Shown piece by piece: positions 47,921 through 57,927 of a stretch of 64,000 bases of DNA. The notes under the pieces are model-generated. The model had not been told where the DNA came from. It did not search any database and saw only the letters and a program-made list of their open reading frames with translations. This stretch comes from Vibrio palustris. Lineage in GTDB: Bacteria > Pseudomonadota > Gammaproteobacteria > Enterobacterales > Vibrionaceae. How positions within the stretch are numbered: position 1 is the first letter of the stretch; each line of letters starts with the position of its first letter. Both the position numbers and the translations under genes were made by a program. The stretch is from positions 248,001 to 312,000 of the forward strand of contig NZ_AP024888.1 of assembly GCF_024346995.1 (NCBI RefSeq), in the 5' to 3' direction.

Positions 47921-48099
47921 ACAAGACACCCATATTATAAATAAGCAATGTTCTAAGTGCCGTCCTACCGTTTTCATAGTGATGTGATGTTTGAATTCGC
48001 AAGTAGTTCTAGAGTTTGTTAGGGAAATGGGTGCATTACTTTATGTTTGCGTCTTTTAGGCAGAATAGAGGCGTGGCAATCCAGCCTTTGCAGAATTGG
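47916..48099 (+). repeat. Island right-end module C
   Basis: Starts AATAAACAAGACACCCATA and matches module A over most of its length, with a ~175-bp deletion before TTTGCAGAATTGG. It is followed by a short unique stretch and the terminal tdh fragment. Confidence 0.88.
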
Positions 48100-48133
48100 A
48101 GATATGAATATTGTGGGTGTCCTGATTGTATTC

Positions 48134-48163
48134 CAGCAAAGTGATTTTTGATTGGCAATAAAC
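48134..48163 (+). repeat. Terminal tdh fragment: right attachment site
   Basis: CAGCAAAGTGATTTTTGATT plus GGCAATAAAC matches the end of both longer tdh copies with 2-3 differences. It marks the right boundary of the island and is the likely attR. Confidence 0.85.
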
Positions 48164-48171
48164 AAATAATA

Positions 48172-48192
48172 CACGCACTTTTGGGTGCGTTT
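48172..48192 (+). terminator. Possible original tdh terminator downstream of the island
   Basis: ACGCAC-TTTTGGG-TGCGTTT, weak. It may be the terminator that originally followed tdh. Confidence 0.45.
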
Positions 48193-48251
48193 AAAATAAG
48201 TATTACTGAATGCTGCTATGCTAAGCGCCTGCGACGATAAGTGTAGTGAGT

Positions 48252-48288
48252 AACACACTCATGATCATGTTGTGATCATGGGTGTGTT
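48252..48288. terminator. 16-bp stem hairpin downstream of the siderophore binding-protein gene
   Basis: AACACACTCATGATCA pairs with TGATCATGGGTGTGTT (one mismatch, 5-nt loop), just past the stop of the minus-strand gene at 48346. There is no T-run. Confidence 0.5.
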
Positions 48289-48345
48289 GCTATCATTATG
48301 TTGTTAGCGTGGTAGAGATTCTCTTATCTAAGTTAAGTCGTTTCT

Positions 48346-49236
48346 CTATTCGCTTTTCTGCTTAAAAATGTCATCAAGCTGTTTAGCTATCCCTTCTGCG
48401 GCGAGCATGCCACGGTTGAGTGACCACAGTTGTGGCGAGACTTGTATTGCTTGTCCACTCTTGCTTACTTTCAAAAGCTTAAAGAGTGGATTTGTTTGCC
48501 AGCTATCAAATACAGTAGTGTGGGTTGTTTGACTGTAAAATAGCCAGTCCGGGTTGACCTTGAGTAATACCTCTAAGTTGGCTTCCATCAGGTGGCTATT
48601 TTGTAGGTTTGGAAGAGCAGGTTGCAGGCCAAGATACGTCAGTAAGCTACCTGTGAACGATGTTGGGCCGTGCATCCACATACCACGGTCGTTAACGTTC
48701 GCAAATTGCACTAAACCTTGGTGAGTAAACGTGCCTTTATACTGATTCATTAATGCGTGATGTTTGGCAAGGCGCTGTCGCATAGCGTTTTCTTTGCCAA
48801 GTACTTTGCCGATTTTTAGGGCTGCATCCAAACTCTCTTGATAAGTTTCGCCACGGCTTTTAAGCAAAATGGTCGGCGCGATTTGTGAAAGATCATGCAG
48901 ACTTATTTTGTGTCGATACGCATCAGCAATAATTAAGTCTGGCTTGAGTTGAGCGATAACCTCTAAATTCGGTTGCGAACGCATGCCAACCGATGTCCAC
49001 GGTTTAATCAGGCGTCTGACTTGCGGAATAATCCGATGTGGGTTTTGATCGTCAGCCACCCCGACAGGAGAGACCCCGATAGCCGCCAGTGCGTCGACAA
49101 ACGAGTATTCAAGCGCGACGACTCGTGGGTTATCGAGATGTTTGACGGCAGTGAGTGCATCGCTGGCAATCGCGCCTTGCGCCGTGCATAAACACAGCGC
49201 AAGGAGACCAGTTTGAATGAATCTATACCACTTCAT
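48346..49236 (-). CDS. Periplasmic iron-siderophore/ferric-citrate binding protein (FecB-like)
   Basis: Predicted 296-aa substrate-binding protein of an iron ABC importer. A signal peptide covers ~1-25. VVALEYSFVDALAAIGVSPV, NLEVIAQLKPDLIIADAY and QLWSLNRGMLAAEGIAKQL follow the FecB/FhuD pattern. Its start touches the last base of the TonB receptor stop, so both are one operon. The permeases and ATPase are on the opposite strand beyond the receptor. The cargo could be citrate or vibrioferrin-like carboxylate siderophores; not decided. Confidence 0.88.
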   Translation of the reverse strand: MKWYRFIQTGLLALCLCTAQGAIASDALTAVKHLDNPRVVALEYSFVDALAAIGVSPVGVADDQNPHRIIPQVRRLIKPWTSVGMRSQPNLEVIAQLKPDLIIADAYRHKISLHDLSQIAPTILLKSRGETYQESLDAALKIGKVLGKENAMRQRLAKHHALMNQYKGTFTHQGLVQFANVNDRGMWMHGPTSFTGSLLTYLGLQPALPNLQNSHLMEANLEVLLKVNPDWLFYSQTTHTTVFDSWQTNPLFKLLKVSKSGQAIQVSPQLWSLNRGMLAAEGIAKQLDDIFKQKSE

Positions 49237-51359
49237 TAAAACTTACCGGAAAAGCTGAGTGTGAGAGTACGCGGATCACCGGTATATAAGCGATGACTAT
49301 CTTTGCCGCCCACGTAATACGTTTCATCAAAAAGGTTGCCGATGTTGAGCGATGCTCGGTATTGATTAATATCGTAATGCACACCGAGATCGACCGTAAC
49401 GTAGGATGGCAGTTTAACGCGATCTGCTGGGTCTTCACTGGTGTAACGGGCACTTTCATAGTTTGCGCCAAGAGTTGTCCCAATGATCCCGCCAGCCACT
49501 TCATATGGGAAGTTATATCGAGTCCAAACATAGGCATCATGATAAGCACTCATTGGCGTACGGTTACCTTGAATCGCTGCATCTGGATTATCCGCCACTT
49601 CAGAATCGACATACGCATAACCGAGTTTGATCTGCCAATTATCGACCGGCATCGCCAGCATTTCAGTTTCTATTCCTTTGCTACGAATTTGGCCAAGTAA
49701 TTCATAATCACCAGCATCGTTTTTATCAACCACATTGGTTTTCTTAATATCGAAATATGCGACGGTTAGGTTGGTCTTGTCATTAAGAAGATTGGTCTTA
49801 GTACCGATTTCGTACTGGCGGCCTTTTTCTGGATCAAACGCATCATCATTCGCGTCTTTTTTCTCGACGCTGTTTGGATTGAAACTCTCTCCATAGCTGG
49901 CGTAGAGCGAGGTACCATCGACAATTTTATAGACAATGCCGGCTTGCGACACCAAGGCATCGGTCGATTGAGTGTCCGTAGTAGATTTACTGACGTAGTC
50001 AAAATCGACATCCTGACGGCTATAGCGTAAGCCGCCCATTAGCGTCCAATCTTGATTGAGGTAAATGGTATCTTGTGCGTATAAACTGTAGTTAGTGTAT
50101 TCGGTAATACGGTGATCTTGTTTGTATTTATTTTCGTTACGCTCTGTCGGATCTTGTGGGTTGATAAAATCGACTTGTGTGGTGGCGTAGGTTTCACGTA
50201 AGAAGTCTTTTTTCTCAAAGCCAATATTGGTCCCCAATAACAATTGATGCTCAATATTACCCGTCCATACACTACCGGTGGTACGTGCATCGACAAAGTG
50301 ATACTCACGTTTATTGACTTGGGAGCGGTCGCGCACGCTAACTTGCTGCGTGACATCGTTGATGTCTCGCGTTTCATACAAATCACGCGTATCTTCGTGC
50401 CATACACTGCGCCACTGAATAGTCAGATCAAAATCATTAACTAACGCCGTTTTAAAGGTTGCAAAAGCGGCGGTGCCTTTGTCGTCATCAGAATCACCAG
50501 CGGCTTGATAGTGCGTATCGATAGGCGCAACGTGATGAATATTATTATTTAATGCGACAATGCCGTTATCAGCGACGCGTTTTTCTGATTGTAGCTCTAA
50601 ACCGAAGGTCAGCTCTGTCAATGCTGATGGGCGATAAGTGAACGTTGGAAAGAGGTAATAGTTGTGCTCGTCGACATCATTACGATAAGAATCAGTGTCT
50701 TCGCTACTGATGATCATACGATATAACCAAGTTTTACTGGCATTGATTGGGCCGGTAGCATCAATAGTGCCAGTAAAACCGTTGTCGTCACCAAAGCCGC
50801 TTACCCCAGTATCATAAGTGCGGCTAGAGATATCATAGTTAATTGCGGCTTCGTCTTGAGGCTTTTTGGTGATGATATTGATCATGCCACCCGGCTGTAT
50901 TTGGCCATACATAATAGAAGCCGGGCCTTTAAGTATTTCTACTTGTTCAACGTTGGCAGTGGTTGGAGAACCAAATCGTGATGCTAAGCCGGGTAGACCA
51001 TTCACTTGAATGGTATTGAGATCGGCAGGCATACCACGCAAGGTAAAGCTATCGGCATTGACGCCTGATCGTGTTAATCCTGTTGTATAGCCATAGGCAT
51101 CGGCCAGAGAAGTCGCACGGATATCTTGTAAAAACTGGTGATTGATAACATTGACCGTATTGGGTGTATCAAGAGGATCAATATCCGTTTTGGTCGCGGT
51201 GCTAACTTGTGGATTTAAATAAGAGTGTTGCTGACCAACAATAACCACGGTGTCATCAGCATTAGTATTGTCTTGTGTTGGCTCGTCGGCGAAAGCGTAA
51301 CTATTGATGCCCAGTACTAAGACTAAGCTGCGTGTAATGGTATTAACAATAAATTTCAT
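49236..51359 (-). CDS. TonB-dependent siderophore receptor
   Basis: Predicted 707-aa outer-membrane receptor. The signal peptide ends near residue 24 (SYAFADE), the TonB-box region follows, then the plug (TPNTVNVINHQFLQDIRATS, VEILKGPASIMYGQIQPGGM) and a 22-strand barrel ending in GDPRTLTLSFSGKF with a terminal Phe. There is no N-terminal STN signalling domain, so transcription is more likely controlled by Fur than by an ECF sigma factor. A Fur-like box lies ~90 bp upstream. Confidence 0.93.
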   Translation of the reverse strand: MKFIVNTITRSLVLVLGINSYAFADEPTQDNTNADDTVVIVGQQHSYLNPQVSTATKTDIDPLDTPNTVNVINHQFLQDIRATSLADAYGYTTGLTRSGVNADSFTLRGMPADLNTIQVNGLPGLASRFGSPTTANVEQVEILKGPASIMYGQIQPGGMINIITKKPQDEAAINYDISSRTYDTGVSGFGDDNGFTGTIDATGPINASKTWLYRMIISSEDTDSYRNDVDEHNYYLFPTFTYRPSALTELTFGLELQSEKRVADNGIVALNNNIHHVAPIDTHYQAAGDSDDDKGTAAFATFKTALVNDFDLTIQWRSVWHEDTRDLYETRDINDVTQQVSVRDRSQVNKREYHFVDARTTGSVWTGNIEHQLLLGTNIGFEKKDFLRETYATTQVDFINPQDPTERNENKYKQDHRITEYTNYSLYAQDTIYLNQDWTLMGGLRYSRQDVDFDYVSKSTTDTQSTDALVSQAGIVYKIVDGTSLYASYGESFNPNSVEKKDANDDAFDPEKGRQYEIGTKTNLLNDKTNLTVAYFDIKKTNVVDKNDAGDYELLGQIRSKGIETEMLAMPVDNWQIKLGYAYVDSEVADNPDAAIQGNRTPMSAYHDAYVWTRYNFPYEVAGGIIGTTLGANYESARYTSEDPADRVKLPSYVTVDLGVHYDINQYRASLNIGNLFDETYYVGGKDSHRLYTGDPRTLTLSFSGKF

Positions 51360-51444
51360 GTCTGAGCTCTAAATGAAATGCATCAATATGCATAATAGGT
51401 GTATGGCTATGATAATATTTGGGCGGCAGTATACATTCAATAGT

Positions 51445-51463
51445 TATAGTAATCATTCTCATT
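51445..51463. promoter_or_regulatory. Candidate Fur box before the TonB receptor
   Basis: TATAGTAATCATTCTCATT matches the 19-bp Fur consensus at 15 positions by hand, and lies ~85 bp upstream of the receptor start. Confidence 0.7.
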
Positions 51464-51595
51464 TAATACATCTCGTCAATTTATTTGTGAGCGGTTGAGA
51501 ATTTAACGGGTGAATAGTTGTGATTGCGTGATGTGCTGAACGTTATGGGAACATATTATATCAAGTGTCACTGGCGAGCTGGCATGACAGATTAT

Positions 51596-51616
51596 AAATG
51601 AAATTGATTGTTATTT
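51596..51616. promoter_or_regulatory. Candidate Fur box before the permease operon
   Basis: AATGAAATTGATTGTTATT matches the Fur consensus at 15 of 19 positions by hand, about 100 bp upstream of the first permease gene. Confidence 0.65.
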
Positions 51617-51712
51617 GCCTTACAGTTAATATCTGTCCCCTCTTAATTCATAAACGCGGTTAATGTGCGTTGATGAGCGTGCCTTCTTTCTAATGAGTAA
51701 TAGCTTAATTTC

Positions 51713-52711
51713 ATGCGATGTCCTGCAATGCCAATTTTGATTTGGCTTTTATTAATGATTTTCTTGCTTTCGGGCAGCGTATTTTCGTTACTCTCTTGGT
51801 CGAGTTTTCTGCTCACTTGGGATGACTTAACTGGATACCTTTTGGCGTTTGATCCCACGAATATGCAGCAGCAAATTCTCGCCTCCATTCGTATGCCTAG
51901 ATTATTAACAGGGCTTATGATCGGTGCCAATTTAGCCATAGCAGGCGCACTTATGCAGGGGTTAAGCCGTAATGCGTTGGCGTCCCCTTCAATATTAGGA
52001 ATTAATGCAGGCGCGGCGTGTTGTATGGCGCTCGCCACCATTGGAGTTCCCATCTTGAGTGATTTACCAAGTTTGGTTGTCGCGGCATTAGGTGGCGTTG
52101 TCAGTGGGGCATTGGTGATGAGTTTAGGCGGGTTTTTTTCACAACGACCACACCCATTAAAACTGGTATTAGCGGGTATGGCGATAAGTGCCTTATTGAT
52201 TGGCATCACGCGGGCTGCAGTAATATTGGCCGATGATAAAGCCTACAGTGTGATCAATTGGCTCGCGGGCTCTTTATCTTCAGCCGGGTGGGCTCAGTGG
52301 CATTCACTGTGGCCTGCTAGCCTTGTTGGCCTCATGTTGGCTGCTTATGTGGCTAAAAACCTTAATTTGTTGGCATTAGGGAATGATGTCGCGACCAGTC
52401 TCGGTCTCAATATTAGGCGAACGTGTTTAGTCACATGCCTTGCGGTGGTATTGCTGACCGCATCAAGTGTCGCAATCGCCGGTTCCATCGGGTTTGTCGG
52501 GATGCTTATCCCTCATATTGCAAGACGTGTCGTTGGCTATAATTTTCTGATGTTACTACCTGCTTGTGCTCTGCTCGGTGCTGGGCTTATCGTATGGGCT
52601 GACAGCTTTTCAAGAGCCATTGCGTTTCCGGCGGAAACACCAGTGGGCGTGCTCACCGCATTACTCGGAACTCCATTTTTCGTGATTTTAGCCATGAGGG
52701 GGAAATCATGA
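51713..52711 (+). CDS. Iron ABC transporter permease (FecC-like)
   Basis: Predicted 332-aa inner-membrane permease of the FecCD/BtuC family with about nine or ten helices. SIRMPRLLTGLMIGANLAIA, GLSRNALASPSILGINAGAA and GSIGFVGMLIPHIARRVVG are typical. It forms an operon with two downstream genes: its stop overlaps the next start by 4 bp. It pairs with the second permease as a heterodimer, fed by the binding protein encoded on the other strand. Confidence 0.93.
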   Translation: MRCPAMPILIWLLLMIFLLSGSVFSLLSWSSFLLTWDDLTGYLLAFDPTNMQQQILASIRMPRLLTGLMIGANLAIAGALMQGLSRNALASPSILGINAGAACCMALATIGVPILSDLPSLVVAALGGVVSGALVMSLGGFFSQRPHPLKLVLAGMAISALLIGITRAAVILADDKAYSVINWLAGSLSSAGWAQWHSLWPASLVGLMLAAYVAKNLNLLALGNDVATSLGLNIRRTCLVTCLAVVLLTASSVAIAGSIGFVGMLIPHIARRVVGYNFLMLLPACALLGAGLIVWADSFSRAIAFPAETPVGVLTALLGTPFFVILAMRGKS

Positions 52712-53682
52712 ACCACCAATGGAAACTTATCACACTGAGTCTATGTGTCTTGGTCATCGGGATTAGCGGGTTAATCACCGGAGCGACTCAGTTATCGGTT
52801 GCACAAATCACTCATACGTTATTAAACGGTGGGGAGTTTGATTTCATTATTAATCAATACCGATTACCACGAATCGTATTAGCCGTTGGCGTTGGGGCGG
52901 GCTTAGGTTTATCAGGCATGTTGGTACAAGGAGTGATCCGTAACCCTCTAGCCTCTCCAGACTTAATGGGTATCAGCTCTGGGGCCGGGTTGGCAGCAAC
53001 GCTGCTATTGGTATTTTATCCTGATGCACCTTTGTATTACCTGCCACTCTGCGCGTTATTCGGCGGATTAGTCGCGGCCACAGTCATATTACTGATTGGC
53101 TATAAATTGCAGCCGACACCAGCCCGATTGGCGTTGATTGGCCTGTCTATTAGTGCGTTTTTAGCCAGTGGCATCGATTTCTTAATGATTGTGCATCCGG
53201 TCGAGATTAACAGTGCGATGGTGTGGTTAACCGGCAGCTTATGGGGACGAAACTGGACCCAAGTACCGTATATTTGGGCGACATTAGCCATTATATTGCC
53301 ATTGGCATTATGGCTGGCGTGGCGATTGGATGTGATGGGCTTAGGGGAGGAGACCGCTATGTCACTAGGGGTTAACCCTAAACGCCTACAAGCGATGGCA
53401 TTGATCAGTGCCGTCTTACTCGCCAGTATTAGTGTGTCGGTATGCGGTACGATTAGTTTTGTCGGTTTGCTGGCCCCACATCTGGCTAGAATGATGTTTG
53501 GTCACAATCATAAATTATTAGCACCAAGTGCGGCATTACTCGGCGCACTGATGGTGTTGCTTGCCGACACACTGGCGCGCGGCATTCATCCGCCCGTAGA
53601 ATTGCCCGCTGGAGTACTGACGTCATTGATCGGTGCACCGTATTTTATTTTTCTTTTACAGCGTTATAAAGGTTGGTCATGA
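52708..53682 (+). CDS. Iron ABC transporter permease (FecD-like)
   Basis: Predicted 324-aa FecCD-family permease, second half of the channel. YRLPRIVLAVGVGAGLGLSG, VIRNPLASPDLMGISSGAGL and GTISFVGLLAPHLARMMFG are visible. The start overlaps the preceding gene (ATGA), and its stop overlaps the ATPase start the same way, so all three are translationally coupled. Confidence 0.93.
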   Translation: MNHQWKLITLSLCVLVIGISGLITGATQLSVAQITHTLLNGGEFDFIINQYRLPRIVLAVGVGAGLGLSGMLVQGVIRNPLASPDLMGISSGAGLAATLLLVFYPDAPLYYLPLCALFGGLVAATVILLIGYKLQPTPARLALIGLSISAFLASGIDFLMIVHPVEINSAMVWLTGSLWGRNWTQVPYIWATLAIILPLALWLAWRLDVMGLGEETAMSLGVNPKRLQAMALISAVLLASISVSVCGTISFVGLLAPHLARMMFGHNHKLLAPSAALLGALMVLLADTLARGIHPPVELPAGVLTSLIGAPYFIFLLQRYKGWS

Positions 53683-54443
53683 TCGAAGCGAAAAATCTGC
53701 AAGTATCGTATGGTGATACCGTAATCATTGAAGAGTTAAACCTAACGTTGCCCAAAGGAAAAATTACCGCATTAATTGGTCCCAACGGCTGCGGAAAATC
53801 CACTCTGCTGAAAGCGTTAGCCCGAATTAACAAGCCAACCCAAGGCGAGGTGCGGCTTAATGGCACGCCACTCAATCGCTATCACGATAAACAGTTAGCT
53901 CAGGAAATGTCACTGTTACCGCAGGTATTGGTGACGCCAGAAGGCATCAATGTGCAACGGTTAGTTGAGTATGGGCGCTCGCCATATTTGTCTCATTGGG
54001 GCAAGTTGGGCAAAGAAGACCAAGCGAAAGTGGCGCAAGCCATGCAGGAAACCGGTACAACCGAGCTTGCTAAGCAATCGGTTGAATCGCTCTCTGGCGG
54101 CCAACGACAGCGAGCGTGGATTGCGATGATATTAGCGCAAGATACCAATATCGTGATGCTGGATGAACCCACCACTTATTTAGATCTTTCTCATCAAACT
54201 GAGTTGATGAAAATCATGCGTGCGATGAACGAGCAAGGTAAAACCGTGATTGTGGTGTTACACGATCTCAATCAGGCATGCCGATATTGCGATCATTTGG
54301 TGGTATTAAAGCAAGGCCAGCTTGTAACACAAGGCGCGCCAGAGCAAGTCTTCACCGAAGCATTATTAGAACAGGTATTCTCACTCAAAGCCAAAGTAAT
54401 CAAAGACCCGATCGCCAATACGCCGATGTGTATTGCCTATTAG
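53679..54443 (+). CDS. Iron ABC transporter ATP-binding protein (FecE-like)
   Basis: Predicted 254-aa ATPase energising the importer. Walker A is GPNGCGKST, the signature is SLSGGQRQRAWIAM, Walker B is NIVMLDEPTTYLD and the switch His is in VVLHDLNQACRYCD. The start at 53679 overlaps the previous stop by 4 bp and has AAAGG upstream; TTG at 53673 is less likely. It ends the permease-ATPase operon. Confidence 0.95.
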   Translation: MIEAKNLQVSYGDTVIIEELNLTLPKGKITALIGPNGCGKSTLLKALARINKPTQGEVRLNGTPLNRYHDKQLAQEMSLLPQVLVTPEGINVQRLVEYGRSPYLSHWGKLGKEDQAKVAQAMQETGTTELAKQSVESLSGGQRQRAWIAMILAQDTNIVMLDEPTTYLDLSHQTELMKIMRAMNEQGKTVIVVLHDLNQACRYCDHLVVLKQGQLVTQGAPEQVFTEALLEQVFSLKAKVIKDPIANTPMCIAY

Positions 54444-54479
54444 CGATGCCAGCAAAAAACCTCTCGTTCTCTACAATCA

Positions 54480-55313
54480 TCAGAATAGACGCCGTTTGAG
54501 GCCGGATTTTTCCAGGATACGGGCGGAAATTTCCTCCACCGACAGTGATGACGTATTGATGTATGGGACTGCTTCACGACGGAACAAGTTTTCTACGGTG
54601 GCGAGTTCTGTCTGGCACTGCTGGTTACTGGCGTAGGTGCTGCCCGCCATACGATTTTCACGAATCTCGGTCAGACGCTCGGCGTCAATCGTCAGGCCAA
54701 ACAGTTTGTGACGGTGCATTTCAAATATAGGTAGCAAACGCAGCGCACGGATATCATCGGCAATAAACGGATAATTGACCACACGCAAACCAAATTGCAT
54801 GGCCATGTAGAGGCTGGTCGGTGTTTTGCCGCTGCGCGAGACACCGAGCAGAATAATATCCGCCTGTTCTAGCCCTTTGAGTGACACCCCATCATCATGT
54901 GCCAGCGTATACTCGATAGCCGCAATTCGTTCAAAATAGGTATTGGTGTCTTTACCAACACTGCGTGAGCGCTGTAGCTGTGGTACTGGCTCCATGTGAG
55001 TATCATCTTTAATATTCTGCACTATGCTGCCTAGCACGTCATAGCAGTAAGCGGGCGCATTGCACAGACGTTCGCGTAGCTCAGGCACCACTATAGAAAA
55101 AAATACGAGCGGGCGTACCCCGTTGCGGGCAAACGAGAGCTCAATTTGCCTGATAAGATCGCTGAGTTTGTCGTTGGATTCAATAAACGGGAAGGTTTGC
55201 TCATTGGCGCGAAACGGGAATTGCCCGAGCACAACGTGGCCGATCGTTTCGCAAGTGATGGCGGTACCATCGGAAACGTAGAATACATCACGACTTTGAC
55301 TTTCTGTTTGCAT
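54480..55313 (-). CDS. ppsR: PEP synthase regulatory protein (kinase/pyrophosphorylase)
   Basis: Bifunctional enzyme of the DUF299 family that inactivates PEP synthase by ADP-dependent phosphorylation and reactivates it by Pi-dependent dephosphorylation. The 277-aa protein shows the P-loop [15 protein letters not shown] and the N-terminal [20 protein letters not shown]. It is divergent from ppsA, the usual arrangement, with the shared intergenic region about 170 bp long. Confidence 0.96.
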   Translation of the reverse strand: MQTESQSRDVFYVSDGTAITCETIGHVVLGQFPFRANEQTFPFIESNDKLSDLIRQIELSFARNGVRPLVFFSIVVPELRERLCNAPAYCYDVLGSIVQNIKDDTHMEPVPQLQRSRSVGKDTNTYFERIAAIEYTLAHDDGVSLKGLEQADIILLGVSRSGKTPTSLYMAMQFGLRVVNYPFIADDIRALRLLPIFEMHRHKLFGLTIDAERLTEIRENRMAGSTYASNQQCQTELATVENLFRREAVPYINTSSLSVEEISARILEKSGLKRRLF

Positions 55314-55484
55314 TTTTGTTTAAAACTTAAAAATAACCTGATTAGATAGTAACCATAATAACGATAATAAAACCCGGCATGCTATTACGCCGCCCACAGC
55401 TTTGAAAATTTCCTTTGGATTTTTATAAAGTTGATGCGTGATCGATTGCCACCCTACAAAGTTGCACTGTTTCTGGAGAAAGAC

Positions 55485-57857
55485 ATGCAAAAAAACACGC
55501 TCTGGTATGATGGCCTGTCCATGGAAGATGTCGACAAAGTCGGCGGAAAAAACGCATCACTTGGTGAAATGGTATCTAACCTAGCCAATGCTGGTGTTTC
55601 AGTCCCTAATGGTTTTGCGACCACCTCGTATGCATTCAATCAGTTCCTTGATTTTGAAGGCTTAGACCATCGTATACACCAATTGCTCGATGATCTGGAT
55701 ACCAACGATTTTGATGCGTTGCGTAAAACGGGAACGACCATTCGTCAATGGATTCTGGACGCGCCTTTTCCGGCCGATCTAGAACGTGATATCCGCGATA
55801 ATTACGAAACATTGGTGGAAGGTAACCCTGAATTGTCTGTAGCCGTGCGTTCTTCGGCAACCGCCGAAGATCTGCCGGATGCCTCATTTGCTGGTCAGCA
55901 GGAGACTTTCCTAAACGTGAAAGGGATTGACTCGGTTCTGGAAGCGACCAAGCATGTATACGCGTCGCTATTTAACGACCGTGCCATCTCGTATCGTGTG
56001 CACCAGGGCTTTGACCACCGAGGCATTGCTCTCTCTGCCGGCATCCAGCGTATGGTGCGCTCGGATAAAGCCTCTTCGGGGGTGATGTTTACGCTTGATA
56101 CCGAGTCAGGTTTTGATCAAGTTGTTTTCATTACATCAGCTTGGGGGCTCGGTGAAATGGTGGTGCAGGGGGCGGTGAATCCTGACGAATTTTACGTGCA
56201 TAAACCGCTACTTGAAACCAGCCAGGCGCCGATCGTGAAGAAAACCTTTGGATCGAAGCAGATTAAAATGATCTACTCTGAAGACCAAGCAATTGGTAAG
56301 CAGGTTGAAATTGTTGATACTTCAGAACAAGAACGTCGTGAGTTCTCACTGACTGATGATGAGATCAAAGAACTGGCTAAACAGGCAATGATCATCGAGA
56401 GGCACTACCAGCGTCCTATGGATATTGAGTGGGCCAAAGATGGTATTGACGGTAAAATGTACATTGTTCAAGCTCGTCCAGAAACGATTTGCTCGCAAAA
56501 CGGACAGAATATTATCGAACGTTACGAGCTTAACAATACAGCAGACGTATTGATTGAAGGCCGGGCGATTGGTCAGCGTATCGGTAGTGGTACGCTACGT
56601 TTGGTCGATTCGCTAGATCAGATGTCACTGGTGCAAAAAGGCGATATTCTGGTAACCGACATGACGGATCCAGACTGGGAGCCGGTGATGAAGATAGCCT
56701 CTGCGATTGTGACGAACCGGGGCGGTCGTACCTGTCACGCTGCCATCATTGCCCGTGAATTAGGTATTCCGGCTATCGTTGGTTGCGGGAACGCCACGAG
56801 TACTTTAAGTGATGGAGCCACGGTGACCGTTTCGTGTTCAGAAGGCGAAACAGGTTATGTTTACCAAGGATTACTCGACTTTGAAGTGCGCCGTTCTTCT
56901 GTCGACGAATTACCGCTGTTGCCGACCAAAGTTATGATGAATGTGGGTAACCCCGATCGCGCCTTTGATTTTGCGCAAATCCCCAATGAAGGAGTGGGGT
57001 TGGCACGCTTGGAATTTATCATCAATAAAATGATCGGTATTCACCCGAAAGCTTTGCTGAATTTTGACGCGCAGAGTGATGAGCTCAAAGCAGAGATCAA
57101 CGAGCGTATTCGCGGTTACAAAGATCCGGTCGATTTCTACGTTAGTAAACTCACTGAAGGCATTGCAACCATCGCTGCGGCTTTCTGGCCAAAACGTGTG
57201 ATTGTGCGGATGTCTGATTTTAAGTCAAACGAATACAGTAATCTGCTCGGCGGTAGTCACCATGAACCTCACGAAGAAAATCCGATGCTCGGCTTTCGTG
57301 GTGCGTCACGCTACATCTCGCCTGTGTTCGAAGAGTGTTTTGAACTAGAAACTCAGGCTGTGAAGCGTGTGCGTAACGAGATGGGGCTGAAAAACGTGGA
57401 AATCATGATCCCGTTTGTACGGACACCCAGTGAGGCGGCATCGGTTATCGATCTGCTTGCTAAATTCGGTTTACGCCGTGGTGAGCAGGGGCTGAAAGTG
57501 ATCATGATGTGTGAACTGCCATCCAATGCAGTACTGGCCGAAGAGTTTCTTAAATACTTTGACGGCTTCTCTATTGGATCCAACGACATGACTCAGCTGA
57601 CACTGGGGCTTGATCGGGATTCTGGTGATGTTGCCCATTTATTTGATGAGCGTAATCCGGCGGTGAAAGTGATGCTGAAGATGTCGATTGATGCCGCGAT
57701 CAAAGCCGGTAAATATGTCGGCATCTGTGGTCAGGGACCTTCTGATCATGACGATTTAGCCGAATGGCTGATGGAGCAGGGCATCAGTTCGGTCTCGCTT
57801 AACCCGGATACCGTGATTGATACGTGGATTAAACTGGGTAAAGTCTCAGGGCAATAA
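55485..57857 (+). CDS. ppsA: Phosphoenolpyruvate synthase
   Basis: Converts pyruvate and ATP to PEP, AMP and Pi, feeding gluconeogenesis. The 790-aa protein has the N-terminal ATP-binding domain ([20 protein letters not shown]), the phosphohistidine loop [18 protein letters not shown] and a C-terminal PEP-binding barrel ([31 protein letters not shown]). The start at 55485 has GGAGAAAG upstream; 55431 is not needed. Confidence 0.98.
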   Translation: MQKNTLWYDGLSMEDVDKVGGKNASLGEMVSNLANAGVSVPNGFATTSYAFNQFLDFEGLDHRIHQLLDDLDTNDFDALRKTGTTIRQWILDAPFPADLERDIRDNYETLVEGNPELSVAVRSSATAEDLPDASFAGQQETFLNVKGIDSVLEATKHVYASLFNDRAISYRVHQGFDHRGIALSAGIQRMVRSDKASSGVMFTLDTESGFDQVVFITSAWGLGEMVVQGAVNPDEFYVHKPLLETSQAPIVKKTFGSKQIKMIYSEDQAIGKQVEIVDTSEQERREFSLTDDEIKELAKQAMIIERHYQRPMDIEWAKDGIDGKMYIVQARPETICSQNGQNIIERYELNNTADVLIEGRAIGQRIGSGTLRLVDSLDQMSLVQKGDILVTDMTDPDWEPVMKIASAIVTNRGGRTCHAAIIARELGIPAIVGCGNATSTLSDGATVTVSCSEGETGYVYQGLLDFEVRRSSVDELPLLPTKVMMNVGNPDRAFDFAQIPNEGVGLARLEFIINKMIGIHPKALLNFDAQSDELKAEINERIRGYKDPVDFYVSKLTEGIATIAAAFWPKRVIVRMSDFKSNEYSNLLGGSHHEPHEENPMLGFRGASRYISPVFEECFELETQAVKRVRNEMGLKNVEIMIPFVRTPSEAASVIDLLAKFGLRRGEQGLKVIMMCELPSNAVLAEEFLKYFDGFSIGSNDMTQLTLGLDRDSGDVAHLFDERNPAVKVMLKMSIDAAIKAGKYVGICGQGPSDHDDLAEWLMEQGISSVSLNPDTVIDTWIKLGKVSGQ

Positions 57858-57876
57858 TACTCGCGCGACAACATCA

Positions 57877-57905
57877 AAGCGCTGGTCATGACCAGCGCTT
57901 TTTTA
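57877..57905 (+). terminator. ppsA terminator
   Basis: AAAGCGCTGGTCATGACCAGCGCTTTTTT: perfect stem plus T-run, also usable by the convergent regulator gene. Confidence 0.92.
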
Positions 57906-57927
57906 TGACTAATTATTGGATATGCTG

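Larger units (their letters stand above)
39106..48163. mobile_element. Composite island inserted at the 3' end of tdh
   Basis: About 9 kb bounded by tdh 3'-end sequences at 39105 and 48134-48163, with a third internal copy at 46025. Two units share a leader, carry different cargo and end in related modules. The cargo is AT-rich and accessory in type: kinase, HAD, RAYT transposase, DMT exporter, diiron enzyme, P-loop kinase and HEPN-like protein. No integrase or relaxase is encoded, so movement must rely on an enzyme from elsewhere or on homologous recombination. Downstream of 48163 the siderophore locus appears to be backbone. Boundaries and the mobile nature are inferred from the repeats. 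Confidence 0.8.

Noticed and set aside
39106..48163. Prophage, ICE or classic transposon as the explanation of the tdh island
   Set aside because: No integrase, structural, replication or conjugation gene is present; only the small RAYT element, which has its own inverted tips, is mobile by itself.
39106..48163. Ordinary chromosomal superintegron array
   Set aside because: There is no intI, attC-like sites are few and unlike each other, and the units are bounded by tdh ends and non-cassette modules.
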